64,000 nt of DNA from Pinus tabuliformis (Eukaryota; Streptophyta; Pinopsida; Pinales; Pinaceae), in NCBI GenBank assembly GCA_031772625.1, contig CM062804.1:1016898514-1016962513 (forward strand), read 5' to 3'. Below, in pieces: positions 21,100 through 33,432 of this stretch. How positions within the stretch are numbered: position 1 is the stretch's first letter; each line of letters begins with the position of its first letter. Made by a program: the position numbers and the translations under genes. The notes beneath the pieces are model-generated. The model ran no database searches. It was not told the origin of the DNA and worked only from the letters and a program-made list of their open reading frames with translations.

Positions 21100-22700
21100 A
21101 AAGTTAAAAAAAAAAGAAAAAAAAATCAAGACATACAAACTTCAGAGTATTTTGAAAAACTAGGTGACTCACACAAAGAATATATAAGCTTCAGAAGAAA
21201 AGTATAAAGTGATGAATTTATTAACAAACAAAATTGAGTCAATCACATACAAGAAGGAAATGGAATCTACAACGAAAGAGAAAGGAAGATTTTGCTATAA
21301 CTGTCTTTCAATTACGAATTTTAAATTATTTTCATTAAAAGGGAATATCCAAGGGAAGGAGGTTAATATCATTATCAACACAAACAATGAGTGGAAAGTT
21401 ACATAAATATTAATTTGGTGAATCACCTATTAATTTTGGAACCAAATATAGGTGAAAAAAGAAATATTTTTGGTGAAAAAGAGTATGAAATTAATAATTT
21501 ACAAGTGAAAATTGATCATTATGAGTACATATCTCAATTTTATGTCATAACTATGTTTAACAAAGAGATTGACATAATTCTAGGTCAACCTTGGTTTAAA
21601 GAATTGGGTACGTTCTTTTTAACACAAAGAAAAAAACGCTGATGTTTCCTTATAAGGAAAATATGATCACATTCCAAGACATGACCATGAAGTCAAAAGC
21701 GATAATGTCCCCATCACAATATTTTAAGGATATTTCAAAACTGATGCTTCAAGAGAATTAAGAAACAATATCAAAGAAGCAGAAGGATCTTGAAGAAGTA
21801 ATATCTAACAAAAACAAAGAAAATTCACGCATGGAGGATCATAATCAGAAACTACTTACACAATCAAGAAAGTGTAAAACTAAGAAGCACAAATTAGAAC
21901 GAGAAAAGGAAAGTTCTGAGAAGAAACTCAATGAAAGTTTATCAGCGAAGGAAGAAGAAAATTTGTGCGTAAAAACCCTTAATCAAAGGTTATTAGAACA
22001 GATCAGAGATTTAAAAAAAGAAAAGCTTGGACGTCAGAACTTTGAAAATAAGGTTGAAGAATCAGAAGCTAAAGAACTCATATGACTCAGAAATCACAAT
22101 CCAATTCTACTCACTCAAATTAAGAAACTTAAGGATGATAAGAAATCATTGAAAAAAAAATTAGAATAACTTATCATGAAAGAAGTATCGAAGTCTTTAG
22201 ACGTAATAATCGAAGTTGAAGAAAAAAACATACTCAAATGTTATAGTTTAGGTGGTGAAAATCCGAATGAAGATTTTGTAACCAACTCAAGAACATCAAT
22301 ATTTGAAGTAAATCAGGAAATTGCCACACACATGATAAGGAAAAATCAAACCACAAGAACTCCTTACCACAATATGAACCACAAGAGTAGACAACTTAAT
22401 TAGTTTGCATATCTGTATCACTCAGAACAAAAACAACAAACTTATGTTCTAAAAACTACTAATGTCAGTAAGATTTAATCTTGTGATAAAAATTCATGTG
22501 AAGTATCCAATAACCGCAAGATTTCATAGAAGGTTAAACTAGGATGGTCAGATCCCTTCTCGGTTCAACAATTTTATTTATCAATCCAAGGATCTTATCA
22601 TATGGTATCATAAAAATCAATAACACTAAGATTTCCAAAAGTTGAGAATATATTACAAGACAAAGAAACAAATGACAAGCCTTGTCAACAATAAGATTTG
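21100..22700 (+). pseudogene. Decayed retroelement-like remnant: protease-like fold and coiled coil
   Basis: The plus strand shows a string of short open stretches. The first includes GRFCYNC, then an aspartic-protease-like block that ends IDIILGQPWFKELGTF, a form common in the protease of gypsy-like and pararetroviral polyproteins. Next comes a long Lys/Glu-rich coiled coil (about 21780-22170, heptad-like LEREKESSEKKLNESLSAKE). No RT or integrase is seen. About five or more breaks are present. It could be a relic of a gypsy-type element or of a pararetrovirus, and I cannot decide between them. Confidence 0.4.
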
Positions 22701-22867
22701 AGGAAAATTATTTTTGGAGATGAAAGCAATGTTATGAATATGTTTTTTATAAAAATAATAAAATTAATATAAACAATAATAATCATAATTAATGATTAAT
22801 TAACCTATAATTAGTCAATGAAGAGGCATGTTCTAAGGACATGACCATTTAATGAAAGGGCACTTGC

Positions 22868-22892
22868 CTAGGTATATAAGCAGACCCTAATC
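22868..22892 (+). promoter_or_regulatory. Possible TATA-type promoter after the remnant
   Basis: CTAGGTATATAAGCAGACC is a good plant TATA context about 170 bp downstream of the remnant, in a stretch rich in AATTAAT. It would suit the intergenic promoter of a compact retroelement, but no transcript or partner repeat supports it. Confidence 0.3.
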
Positions 22893-22899
22893 ATCATCA

Positions 22900-23470
22900 C
22901 ATCAATTCTCTTACACAATATTCAATATATTTACTTGTATCCTCAATGGATGTTTTTGTCTTCCATGTATTCTGAAGATTACTGCGAGAACTTAATCAAA
23001 CTTTGTTCGTTACAATGATAAATGACTAGCTACATTAGTTTTGAAACTTTTCATAATGTAAATGAATTTAAAAGAGAAAATTGAAGACTTCAATATTTTT
23101 TTTATAACTTTTTAAAACAAAATCATGGTAGATTCAAGATTAGCAGCTAATGTGCAAATATAATTCCCTATGATTGCTTTGCCTTTTTCTATTAATATTT
23201 TTGTTGAAAGAGCAGGCAAGGACTCTCTAGTTGAGATCGTGCAAGAAACTAAGTAGAAAAGAAAATGACAAATATTGTTGGAAAATATACAACACAAGAG
23301 AAGAGATCATTACTACTAGCCAAAAAGGTTACTTTCAAAGATGAAAAGAAGGATGAGGAAGTTTTAGATATGGTAAGTTTGCATAAATTTGTAAAGAGTT
23401 TGGAAAATTATATTATTGATATAAAAAATAATTTGGTAGAGGAATCCTAGTAGGATACCTCGATCCCCTT
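22900..23470. other. No recognisable gene
   Basis: AT-rich DNA. A 61-residue plus-strand frame at 23265-23450 (Lys-rich, starting MTNIVGKY) has no recognised domain and no support. Confidence 0.5.
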
Positions 23471-23484
23471 TTCTTTTTTTGAGG

Positions 23485-23700
23485 GCACCCACTTGTAGGA
23501 GCACCAATCCCATTTTTTGTTGCTTACACTAACCAGTAGGAAGCTCCAACTCCCTCTATTTCACTTTGTTGGCACCAACTCCCTACTTTACAAGAACCCA
23601 CTTGTAAGAGGCACTGACCCCCGAGCTACTTTTCAGGTATCCACCTGAAGGAAGCACCAACTCCCTGATGTGCAGGAACCAACCTGCAATACCTAGCAGA
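23485..23700. repeat. Imperfect tandem repeat of an ACCCACTTGTAGGAAGCACC-like unit
   Basis: Four to five diverged copies of a motif combining CCCACTTGTAGG with GCACCAACTCCCT follow one another over about 215 bp. The copies differ in length and order of the two halves, so this is an old minisatellite-like patch. Confidence 0.55.
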
Positions 23701-26385
23701 TACCTTTTTCATAACATTTTTAGACTCAGATCCACAAGTCTCTATCACATGAAACACAAGATTCATATTTTTTTGCTTTCTTTGCTACATAACATATATC
23801 TCACAATACAATTAACATCCTCATATTATCATCATTTATGAGTTTAACTTTGGCTCTTCTCTGCAACACTCCTCACACTGAGATCTGATTACAACTTTTC
23901 ATATCTACTTCAACAACTCTTCTCTACAATGTCAAATCTACTCCTTTTACCAGTCTAAAAGTTATCATATATTTATATAGATCTACTCTTAGTTATTATT
24001 CACAACTCAACCTTCTTCACCACTCTTCAGACTCTCTCAACCCTTATCATTTTCTTGTGTTTTGCAATAACAATTGTTTTAGTTACTCAACCTGTATTTT
24101 CCATCAACACAACCTCTAACAATATCAACTGCTTCACAAACTTAGCCTCCTTAGACACTCGACCCTTTCACAAAATCGACCTTATCATTTCTTCATTTTG
24201 ACTAACTTCTCAAAATCTCAGCTCTTTTCCAAATTTGACTCTCAAATGCCAAAATTATGTCCTTGCTTGATATTTTCAATAACACCACTAGACTAATTTG
24301 CATCACTCGCTTTCATTTTTAGAACCTTTTCCCCTTGAATAGCATGGGCATCAATCCATGGCTATACCCATGGGATTTTTCTTTCTTAACTAGATCAACA
24401 TTTAGTCTACTTAACTAGTTCCACTTCAACTGTCACTGATATTATAGGTTATTTAACTGAATTTGGTACTCAAATGCCGAATTTTGTTTTGTTGCTTCTT
24501 TTACTTCATATATTTTGGGTAGGACCAATGACTTAATCTCAAAAAGTGCTTAGATTCACACCCCGTGAAATTCATTTAACAATGATTAAATCTGATTTTA
24601 TGCCCATCACAATTTTTTTTCTTTAGACAAACTTTCTCATGATGAATATGTTTCATGTCCCACACCTTTTGTTAATTGTGCCTTTTACCAACTGCACCTT
24701 CTCGCAAACACTATATGCAATGCACATATACAAACTTCCTTGGCGTGACAAGAAAATTCTTGTCATATATCAAGGATATTTCTCATCCCACACCTTCTGT
24801 CAACTGCACCTTCTTGCCAACATTTCTAGGGAACCAAGCTCCTCAATGATGTGTACTCTTTGTCATGTTTTCCTCACCACTTATCACTGCATCATGCCAC
24901 TTCAACTTCTGAACACCATGTCATTTGTTGATGTCATCCTACGATGTGACATCATTTGAATGGTGCCACATCATCACTTTGCCATGTCACTCCCATGTGT
25001 TTGCCACATCACTTGGTATGGAGGAGGATTTTATATCCAGTGTTTCTCGCATTTTTACTTGTTACTCATAAAATGGGTTGGATATGAATTTACGTTATTA
25101 GCCATACTTCATGTGTTGGAAACATTTTCAATTGTGCTCTTTATTAGTCATGCCATCATGCCAAATTTTTGCAAAACATTTCAACCCCATCCTTTATGGA
25201 ACGAGAGTAAAATGTGTGTTTTCTAATGGAGATATTCCTATCTAATGCCTTCTACTAGTCGTTCCAGATCATTATCGCCACAAAACTTGACTTAAGTCTT
25301 CTGCAGCGTGATAGGAAAATGTGTGCTAAATGTAAGGAGAATTCTTGTCCAGTTGCTTTTGTTGGAAACTCACACATCTACCCTTAGTTTCCCATTGATT
25401 ATTTTCATGTTCGTTTGCTCAACAATTCAGATTAATTGTAGCCCCTCTTGCTTGCTTGAGAGTTAACAGGGGGGTTTGCAATTTTTTTCTTATGAGATTG
25501 AACCCCGTGCACTTTCCTAAAAGTGCACTATGACCAAATTTTCACCAAATTTGATGCAACGGTCAATATTAATTGTGAGGCCCCCACATATACTTGACAC
25601 ATAACGGGGGGGGGGGTCCACAATTTGTCATTTTTTTCTCATGGCATTAAAACGGAATTGAAGTCTTCAAATTACCTATAAATAGGTCGCCACTTGTCAC
25701 TCCTACCTCTCAGCCACATCATCACCACATCATTGCCTTTCAACCACTCATACTCTACCACCTAAGCTACACCTGATCACACTACCACATCAGTGTTGCC
25801 ATGTCAGCTGCTACTATATGCTATTAGGTCCAAGTGAAACCATGCACCTTGGAACCCTGCTAAACTTCAAACCATCATAGCTCTTGATCCATTTAGAGTC
25901 ATACCAAGTACCATATGCTACTGGAAAGGTCTCTAAGAGGACTATCCAAATAAACATGGAGTATCCTTATTTGATTTGATACACTAAAGCATAAATGCCT
26001 TCAAGTTTATTACCTCCATTCTTGACCTTAGCTAGGAAACAACACCTATCAATACTCTTACCAAGGCTCCACACTCACCAAGCTCCAACTGAGCAAGAGA
26101 CACACTCAACTATAAACTATCTCAATAAAGTCAATACTGACAATCATCTCACCCTATGATTATCATCACTGAGGTTGTTAGTCTAATTTATGGAGTTGAA
26201 TTAGAGCATATGTTTTAATATCAATCTGGGTTGGTAGACTTAGAAGCAAACCAAAGTTTATGGAATCTTAGATTAAACTAGTGTAGGAAGTAGCTGTTTA
26301 GATAAAAATAACAAAAATGCATTTACAAATATAAATAACTGAAAAAAAGCATTGAAATTCGGATATAAAAGCAAGAGTGCAATGA
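23700..26385. other. No recognisable gene; diverged repeat DNA
   Basis: Long pyrimidine-rich stretches with repeated CCACATCA and GCCATGTCA words (24.9-25.8 kb) and a run of 11 G at 25606-25616. Open frames are short (up to 106 residues) and lack domains. Probably old, unclassified repeat sequence. Confidence 0.5.
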
Positions 26386-26389
26386 ATCT

Positions 26390-26780
26390 TTATGGAGCAT
26401 AGCCAACAAGAAAAAGGCTTTAACTTAGAGGTCCTAGTTGTCCTTCCTCATTATCCCTATTCCAACAAGATCAGTTCCACCATAAAGCATATCATAACCA
26501 AAGCAATAAAGATCATAAACACAATTTCCAGTTCAGTTCTTAATCTAGAAGGAAGAGGATCTAACTTAGATGCCTTGGTTGACCTTCCCTACTTAAACCA
26601 ATTATTGAAAGGAAATCATTCCAAAAGCATAAATGATAACCAATTCAAGCAAGCAGTAAAGATTAAATGCAAAATTTCCTTTTCAGTTCTTAATATAGAA
26701 GGAAGAGGCTCTAACTTAGATGCCTTAGTTGACCTTCCCTTCTTAAACCAATTACTGAAAGGAAATCATTCAAAAACATA
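26390..26780 (+). repeat. 150 bp tandem repeat, about 2.5 copies
   Basis: CAGTTCTTAATCTAGAAGGA recurs at 26534 and, with one change, at 26684, giving a 150 bp period. A first, more diverged copy lies around 26400, and a weak relic may follow near 26880. The plus strand is open through all copies (129 residues) and reads SNLDALVDLPYLNQLLKGN in the two good units. No known domain is recognised, and open frames arise easily in tandem repeats. Confidence 0.75.
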
Positions 26781-26989
26781 AATGAACATGGCATATAATG
26801 AATCTATTCAGAAAATATTCACAAGAAATTATAAAGGAAACAACAATCTAAACTATTCACAATTATACACAAAATTACACTGTAGTGTACTTAGCTTAGA
26901 ATGGGGGCCCTCCACCTTTGCTTGGTACACCTCTAAAATAATTAGCTACAAAAATTCACCATTAAAATCCCACAACAATGAAGCATAAG

Positions 26990-28928
26990 AAATATAGAGC
27001 AAGTCTTCAAATGTATTCAAAAAGAGAGTAATCACAATGATAGTAATATATATCCATAATTGTTTAGTTGTTGTGCTTAAATAGGCTAAAAGTATAACTA
27101 AATCAGTTATAATGGTTGTAACAACCAATGAGAGTCCTATTTCACCTAATAGGGTTGAATTCATCCCTTTGTTGCACAAAATATGAGAAGTTCCAATAAA
27201 ATCACAAAATTTCCCCTAAATTAGGGGATTTCCTGAGTGGCTGGTCAAGTTTGACCAGCTTTGAGCAGGCCTATTCTAACTCATTTGGAGTGTGCCAATA
27301 TGAGTCTGTTCATCCTTGGTTCATGTACTTCTCGAATCTATCTCTAGTTTGTGCCCAAGTATCTTGCACATACGACTTCAATGGAGCCATTACGGGAAAT
27401 TCTGTTTCTGCCAAAAATATTTTTTAATACCCAATTTTTACTAAAAATTCTAAAAATTAAAAGACAAAATTATTTTACCTTAATGTGCAAAAGGAAGCCA
27501 AAATATGACAAATATGATCATGATATGGTGGTAAGGGATGATAGAATGGTGGAATGTGCATGGTTAAAAAGGTCAAAATTAGGGGCCAACAGAGGTCACT
27601 TATTAGAACCAAGTGATATTGATTCTACTTGTCGCTGGTATCTCCCCCTATTTGACTGTTCAATTTCCACGATCTCGGGTCTAGGTTAGAATCTTAAAAT
27701 CTTTGACGCTACCAAATCAAGAATCTCAACAAGAACAACTTTGCACAGTGGAAAATATAAAGCAATAAATGACATATACACAAGTATACACAGTTTTTAA
27801 CAAAATTATACAATAATATACAACCCAATCTTCATTATATTTAAACCAAATCTGAATAGTACAATAGTCTATGGTATACAAGATACAATGACAAACTTTG
27901 CTACAACTTCTTTGTCATATCTTGTCCTGCCGATCCTTGGCTTTCGTAATTCTCACTAGCTGCCCCTTAGTCCTTCAAAGGGCAACACATCGAGACTCCA
28001 GGAGGGATGCCACCTAACACTGCTGCAAGTCACTTCTGCTGCATGTACACGGGCTTATCCAATATGCTCTCTAGGCTGGCCAATTCCCGAGCTCCAATTT
28101 GCTAGCCTAGCAGTCACTTTTGTGCATCAAAGTACTACACTTTTAGCACCAATCTTCACCCAACCTTCAACTCTTCTTTGTCACTTCAAGATAGCTTGTC
28201 TAGGGCTACTTTGGGTAGCCAACACATTGCCCTCCACTAGACTAATGACACCCAATTCTTCACTATAAGTTCTAATCCTAATTGAGGTCTCCAACTGCCC
28301 AAGTTGACCTCAATACATGGCACTTATAGGCTGCAATAATTATTTCCACACTAGGACTGATCCTCTAGCATTCAATCCTACACAAAACACATCACCCATA
28401 CAAATCCCATGTCACAAAGTGCTAATGTAGACTGTTACTGGTTAGGGCACCTGACAAGCTGCAACAACCCTAAAACATTCACCCAAACAACCCTCACTTG
28501 TTGCGGCTTCCTTTCACAATGATCTCCCAGCTCTAGGCTATAGGTCTGGGCTAAAATCAGCCCCCAAACAACCTTTTCACACCCCTGTACACTTGCAACT
28601 TCTCTGGATTCCTTACAACAGAGATTAGGCTCCCTGTATAAGTGTTTTAGGCCTGCATCATACCTAGAAGGTGCAAATAAAGCTATGACCTACTTAGGAG
28701 AGTCACCCACACAAAAATGGCCACAAATAACCTTCAACACTTACCTTTTTCCCTGCGACTTCTCCTGAGGTAACTCAAACTTGTAATTAGAAGAAGAATC
28801 ATGCCAAAACCCAACCCTTTCTCCTCCACGTCTTGTCCTCCACTCCTATGCTACCTTAGATGTGTTCACACAAGAGATGAATGCACTTGGATGATCACAA
28901 ATGAATCAATTCACCTCCTATTTATACA
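26990..28928. other. No recognisable gene
   Basis: Unique-looking AT-rich DNA between the tandem repeat and element C. Short frames only (up to 112 residues at 27351-27689), without domains. A patch around 27700-28900 is pyrimidine-rich and full of short frames. I see nothing I can name. Confidence 0.5.
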
Positions 28929-28933
28929 CTTAA

Positions 28934-30242
28934 TGTTGAAGAAAGTGTAACTAGGTTCTGTCTTCATGACATTGTAGTTATGATTTTTGTATACAAGAAA
29001 ATGAATTTATTATTATTCCTTGCATCATGGGTTTCATGAGCAAGAATTGTCATTCATAGGTCAAAGACTTCTTCTTGATGTATTTAGGATTTTTCATAAT
29101 TAAAGAGCTCTTTTTGAGCCTATGTTCGATGTATACCAAAGTGTATAACAACCCTCCAAATGACAAGCACAATCCTCTTCACGTCGGCCAAAAAATCGAT
29201 TAAACTCACTCATGTCGGCCTGCATAATAAGGTGACACATCTCTTCATGAATACAATTCGACTCATATACATGACAAACCACTATATATATGCAGCTAGG
29301 GTCACCACAGACATAATAGAACTCTGATTTGTCTCTGCAACTTCGGATGGGTATAGGAGGTGCAGGAAGACAATTTCGGATAACATTTTTGGAGGTTTGT
29401 CCACAAGTTCATAAAACTCGGATGGGTACAATAGAAACCTCTACAATTCTCGTGGACAATTACAGTGAGAAAGATGATAATATTCTCCTCCTCAGTGGTG
29501 CACATCTCAGTGAAGGAAACATCGTCATTGTTTTTGGTGGTGAAGAAGATCTCAGGAATCCTACAGTAGCACAAACAGTCTCGGCATAATTGAAGGTAAA
29601 GATCTTGATGCAAGGAACTCTCAGTAATGCACTCTTAGCATTTCTTTCTAGACACAATCACAATCTCGCCATGATTGTGACCTCAAAGTTATACATTTTC
29701 GGCATTCTAAACACAGTCAAGATCTCGGTGAAGTAACAATCATGATATTGTTCTTTAATGAAGACAAGGTCATGATCAAGATCTCGGTGCAGTTCACATT
29801 CAAGTAGAAAGACCTCGTTGACATGGTGATGAAGCAAGCAATGGTGCAACTAGAAGGACCTCTGTGGTACTATGATGATGATCTCGGTGAAGCAGTAATG
29901 ATGATGATGATCTTAGCAATAAGAAAAGGATTGGTGTCTTGGTCTTGGAGTGGATTGATAGGTCATGGGTCATGGTCTTGGTATTCTTCAATTGGAATCT
30001 TTATAAGAAGAATTTTGAGTGGGTTTTCCTCTCCAAGAGGGAGAGGTTTTGGCCCTCACAGAAAGCCAACATCATGTGTTCTTGTCTTTTTTTTTTGGTA
30101 GCTATTTAATGAAGTAAAGAAGACACACTCTAATAATAACAAGCGAAGATTGTGCTAAGATGAAAAAGTTAAAAAAACCTCATAAATAGTTATCATGAAT
30201 AGAAGAATCTCTTTAACTCTAATTGCCCTAGATTCTTCAACA
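28934..30242 (+). repeat. Element C 5' LTR (1309 bp)
   Basis: TGTTGAAGAAAG...GATTCTTCAACA, matching 33433-34742. It contains several spaced AAGATCTCGGTGAAG-like words between 29.7 and 29.9 kb. Some plus-strand frames are open across them but have no recognised domain. Confidence 0.9.
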
Positions 30243-30254
30243 TGGTATTGGAGC
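30243..30254 (+). promoter_or_regulatory. Element C primer-binding site
   Basis: TGGTATTGGAGC starts at the base after the LTR. It differs by two bases from TGGTATCAGAGC, the standard initiator-Met-tRNA primer site of plant copia elements. Confidence 0.85.
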
Positions 30255-33200
30255 TAAGGTGCTAAAGTCAAAGGAAGGGCAACTAAAATAGATATTCAAG
30301 GATCAGCCTACAACAACAGTATACAATCTCACAATTTTAGATTACAGTCTCCCACAACTTGATGGCATATACTCGGATTCTTCCCACAGTCTCAGCCTCA
30401 GAAAACTCAGACAAAAGATGCAAATGATCATAGGCATAAGATTCGGTTAGAAGAGCTCATACAACTGTTCAATTCAGATATACATAGCCAAATGAAATTT
30501 ATTTCACAAGTCTTATACTACCCACAGTCTCAGTGCCACAATATGAGGACTTCAACCTCGGATTGAATCCTTTCTATAAAAGGAGTAGTCTTGACATCTT
30601 GAATTCTCAGAGATTGATGATACATATTGAAGGGCATATATAGAAGTTTGAATGGATAATACTCAATATAGAATGAAGGTGTCCTACGATACAATAATAC
30701 TAACTGATGGGTTTCTATACATCATGGCAAGCGACCCCAATACTCTGTGGTTCTATAAGATGTTGCACACTACAAGATTCCATAGTCTACTTATGTGATA
30801 TAGTGCCATCCCAAGTATATCAACAGTTTGTGAGATGTATAAGTTGAAGTAACTCGAAGGAAAGAAGGCAATCTTCCTATTGTTACAACAAAGATCTCAT
30901 CCAGAGGAAGCATCAATGCATCTACTTCAACATGATCAAGGTGAAGATTTTATCTTCACATACCAAGTAAGTATTTTTCATTAATCAAATTGGTAAAATG
31001 ACTTCATAATTACAAGGAGATCTATAGGTTGGATGGGTCACCAAAGGTCCTTGCATGGAATAAGGAGGATTATCACAATCCTCATAGATGAGAAAAGTCA
31101 GTGAATAGGTCTCCTATGAATTCATGGGAGGGAACTATTAAAGTCCTCTCATCCCTATGTAGCAGGAAAGGAGACATAAAAGAGATATATGAAATGATAG
31201 AAGATATACTCTATGAAATGAAGTGAAGAAGGTCATATCACTTAGACCTGATTGAAGGTATCAAAATAATGAAGGGATGTCTTTATAAGATCTCAATTGG
31301 GAGATCTGGGGAATATAATAATAATACAATCATCATTGTTCTAACTGATTGGAAAGGTAACAAATGTCCATGAACAAGAATGTTACCTCATTCAACAATT
31401 TGTGGTCTCTATGCTAGATAGAGAAAGACAAGTTGATGGAATAAGTATTGAAGGATAAAGGACTCAAACATGTGCAGAAAGGAAAGAGGGAGTAACAGAG
31501 CTCTACTATGATTGAGATGGTATCCCTCACGAAAGGGTCCTATCACAAGCTTCTGTTATAGATATGACCATGATAATAAGATGTATCATGGCATCATGGA
31601 AGCATTAGAAACAAGAGCTTGTGACATCAACATGGGAATCATGAAGGACAAAATCCATAACAGTCAAACATGAAAGATAAATCTCTTGGGAATCTCATTG
31701 AACATCGAAGGAAAGAAAGATGGCATATAGGACAAGGTTCATCATACATCAAGGAAAAATGAAACATCTACCAGAGGGGGATATGCAAGATCCTCAAGGT
31801 TCTCTGATGGAGTCCTAATTGGAGGGTTCACTAATCTAGAGAAGAAGCAAGTGTTTCATTAGAATTATGGAATTCATGGAATGATGGTGTGATGACATGA
31901 AGAAAATCAAGAGATTGAAGATATTTTCAGTCAAGGAAGCTGCTGAAATAAGCCTAGATGACTGAAAAGTAAAATGAGGTATGTATGCTTGTGTTTAATT
32001 TTATAATGTAATGTGATATGGTTGCAAGTAACATGGATCATTACTTCTATCTTAAGAAGCATGATCAAGAGAAAAAGGATCTCCTCCTCTAAAAGGATGC
32101 AGGAAGGCATAAAGTCACACTAAGATGAAATCAACATAATATGTCCTCATATGAAGTATGAGGTGGTTGAATACAGTTAAGAAACTCTGATTGAAAGCTC
32201 CTATAATGGAATGAGTGAGGAAGGAAGAGATCGTGAGATATGCAACCATGATGAAGGTGATCAACATCCAAAAGACCAAGAAGATTTGACTAGGAAATCT
32301 CTCGGAAGGATATGAAGACTCTAATGGAAGTTTGCAAAAAAAGATGGAGACCCTTGACAATGGATATCTTTGGGAGATGTGTCAACATGAATGCAGGATG
32401 CTGATACCTACAGGAAGATGTAATGATGAAGAGCCATATAGTAAAGTACAATTTCATTTAATGTTATGTTTAGATTTCTTGAATAATATCTGGATGAGTG
32501 CATGCAAGGCTACTGGAACAAGAGTTGTAAGTACAAATACAACTGACATTCATGTGGTGGATGGAAACTCCTGAAAGAAGCATGATGGGAAAGAAGTAGC
32601 TACATGACGAAGGTTCCAGATATGTATCAAGAAGACCAATTTCCATGAAGAGAGGAATGACATGACGAACCAAGAAGGAAAGTGATCAATGGCTGATGCC
32701 CTACAAAGAAGAAGCTCAACTGAATTTTATGACATCAAGGAAAGAAGTTGATCAAGTAGCCGAAGGACCGACGAAGAAGAAGTTGTTGATGAAAAGGAGA
32801 GTCCCTTGTTAAGAGGTATCTCTGACAAGTCCCTAATCAAGAGGGAGCTTGAATTGGGTCACCCCTGATTAAAAAGGAGTGAAAATTGTGTTTTTCAATT
32901 TCATATGTCATGCACTAGACCAAGACTAACAACCGTAAGTGTTAGTGAAGGCCATTAAGAGAAATGTAGACACATGATGGATGAATCCTCCCTAATTGAG
33001 AGGGAGAGATAGACACAACATTATTGTCTTCACCTGGGAAGAAAGAAAGGAAGGATTGGGTAATCATCTGTGATTCGATTCTCTTTGAGGATGTGTAGGG
33101 CATCCAAGATAAGTGTAGGCAAGAGGATCAATATTCTTTGAGGGTTGGGAACCCAAGATAAGAATAGTCCTAGAAGGTCATACTCAGTGAATACTCAGGT

Positions 33201-33412
33201 GGGTATGTACCTTGAGAGACAATGATGAAGGTGTTTATAGTCATTGGTCTTGCCAACATTGTGCTTTGATCTGATGAGAGATAGAGATGTCAATCAAGGC
33301 CTTGCTATGGAAACAATTTTGGTTACTATGATGCCATACAAATGGGTTACCGATCTGATTATTCTTATGAGAAATTCTTCAGATTGAGAATGACCAAGTA
33401 CCATTATGAATA
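30255..33412 (+). other. Element C internal region without recognisable coding
   Basis: 3.2 kb with frames no longer than about 80 residues. No gag zinc knuckle, integrase, RT or RNase H motif is visible on the plus strand. Three imperfect copies of the polypurine palindrome occur in its last 600 bp (32830-32846, 32862-32878 and 32987-33008). Confidence 0.7.
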
Positions 33413-33432
33413 CCTCCCTAGTTAAGAGGGAG
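33413..33432 (+). promoter_or_regulatory. Element C polypurine tract
   Basis: CCTCCCTAGTTAAGAGGGAG directly precedes the 3' LTR. The purine half AAGAGGGAG is the plus-strand primer site expected there, and the whole is a palindrome. Confidence 0.85.

Noticed and set aside
23265-23450. 61-codon plus-strand frame
   Set aside because: Short, Lys-rich, no family resemblance; within chance expectation for AT-rich DNA.
25606-25616. Run of 11 G
   Set aside because: A lone homopolymer; may be a length-variable or sequencing-sensitive site, without further structure.
29329-29589. Open frames in the LTRs of element C as genes
   Set aside because: They differ between the two LTR copies, carry no domain and sit in repetitive CTCGGTGAAG words.
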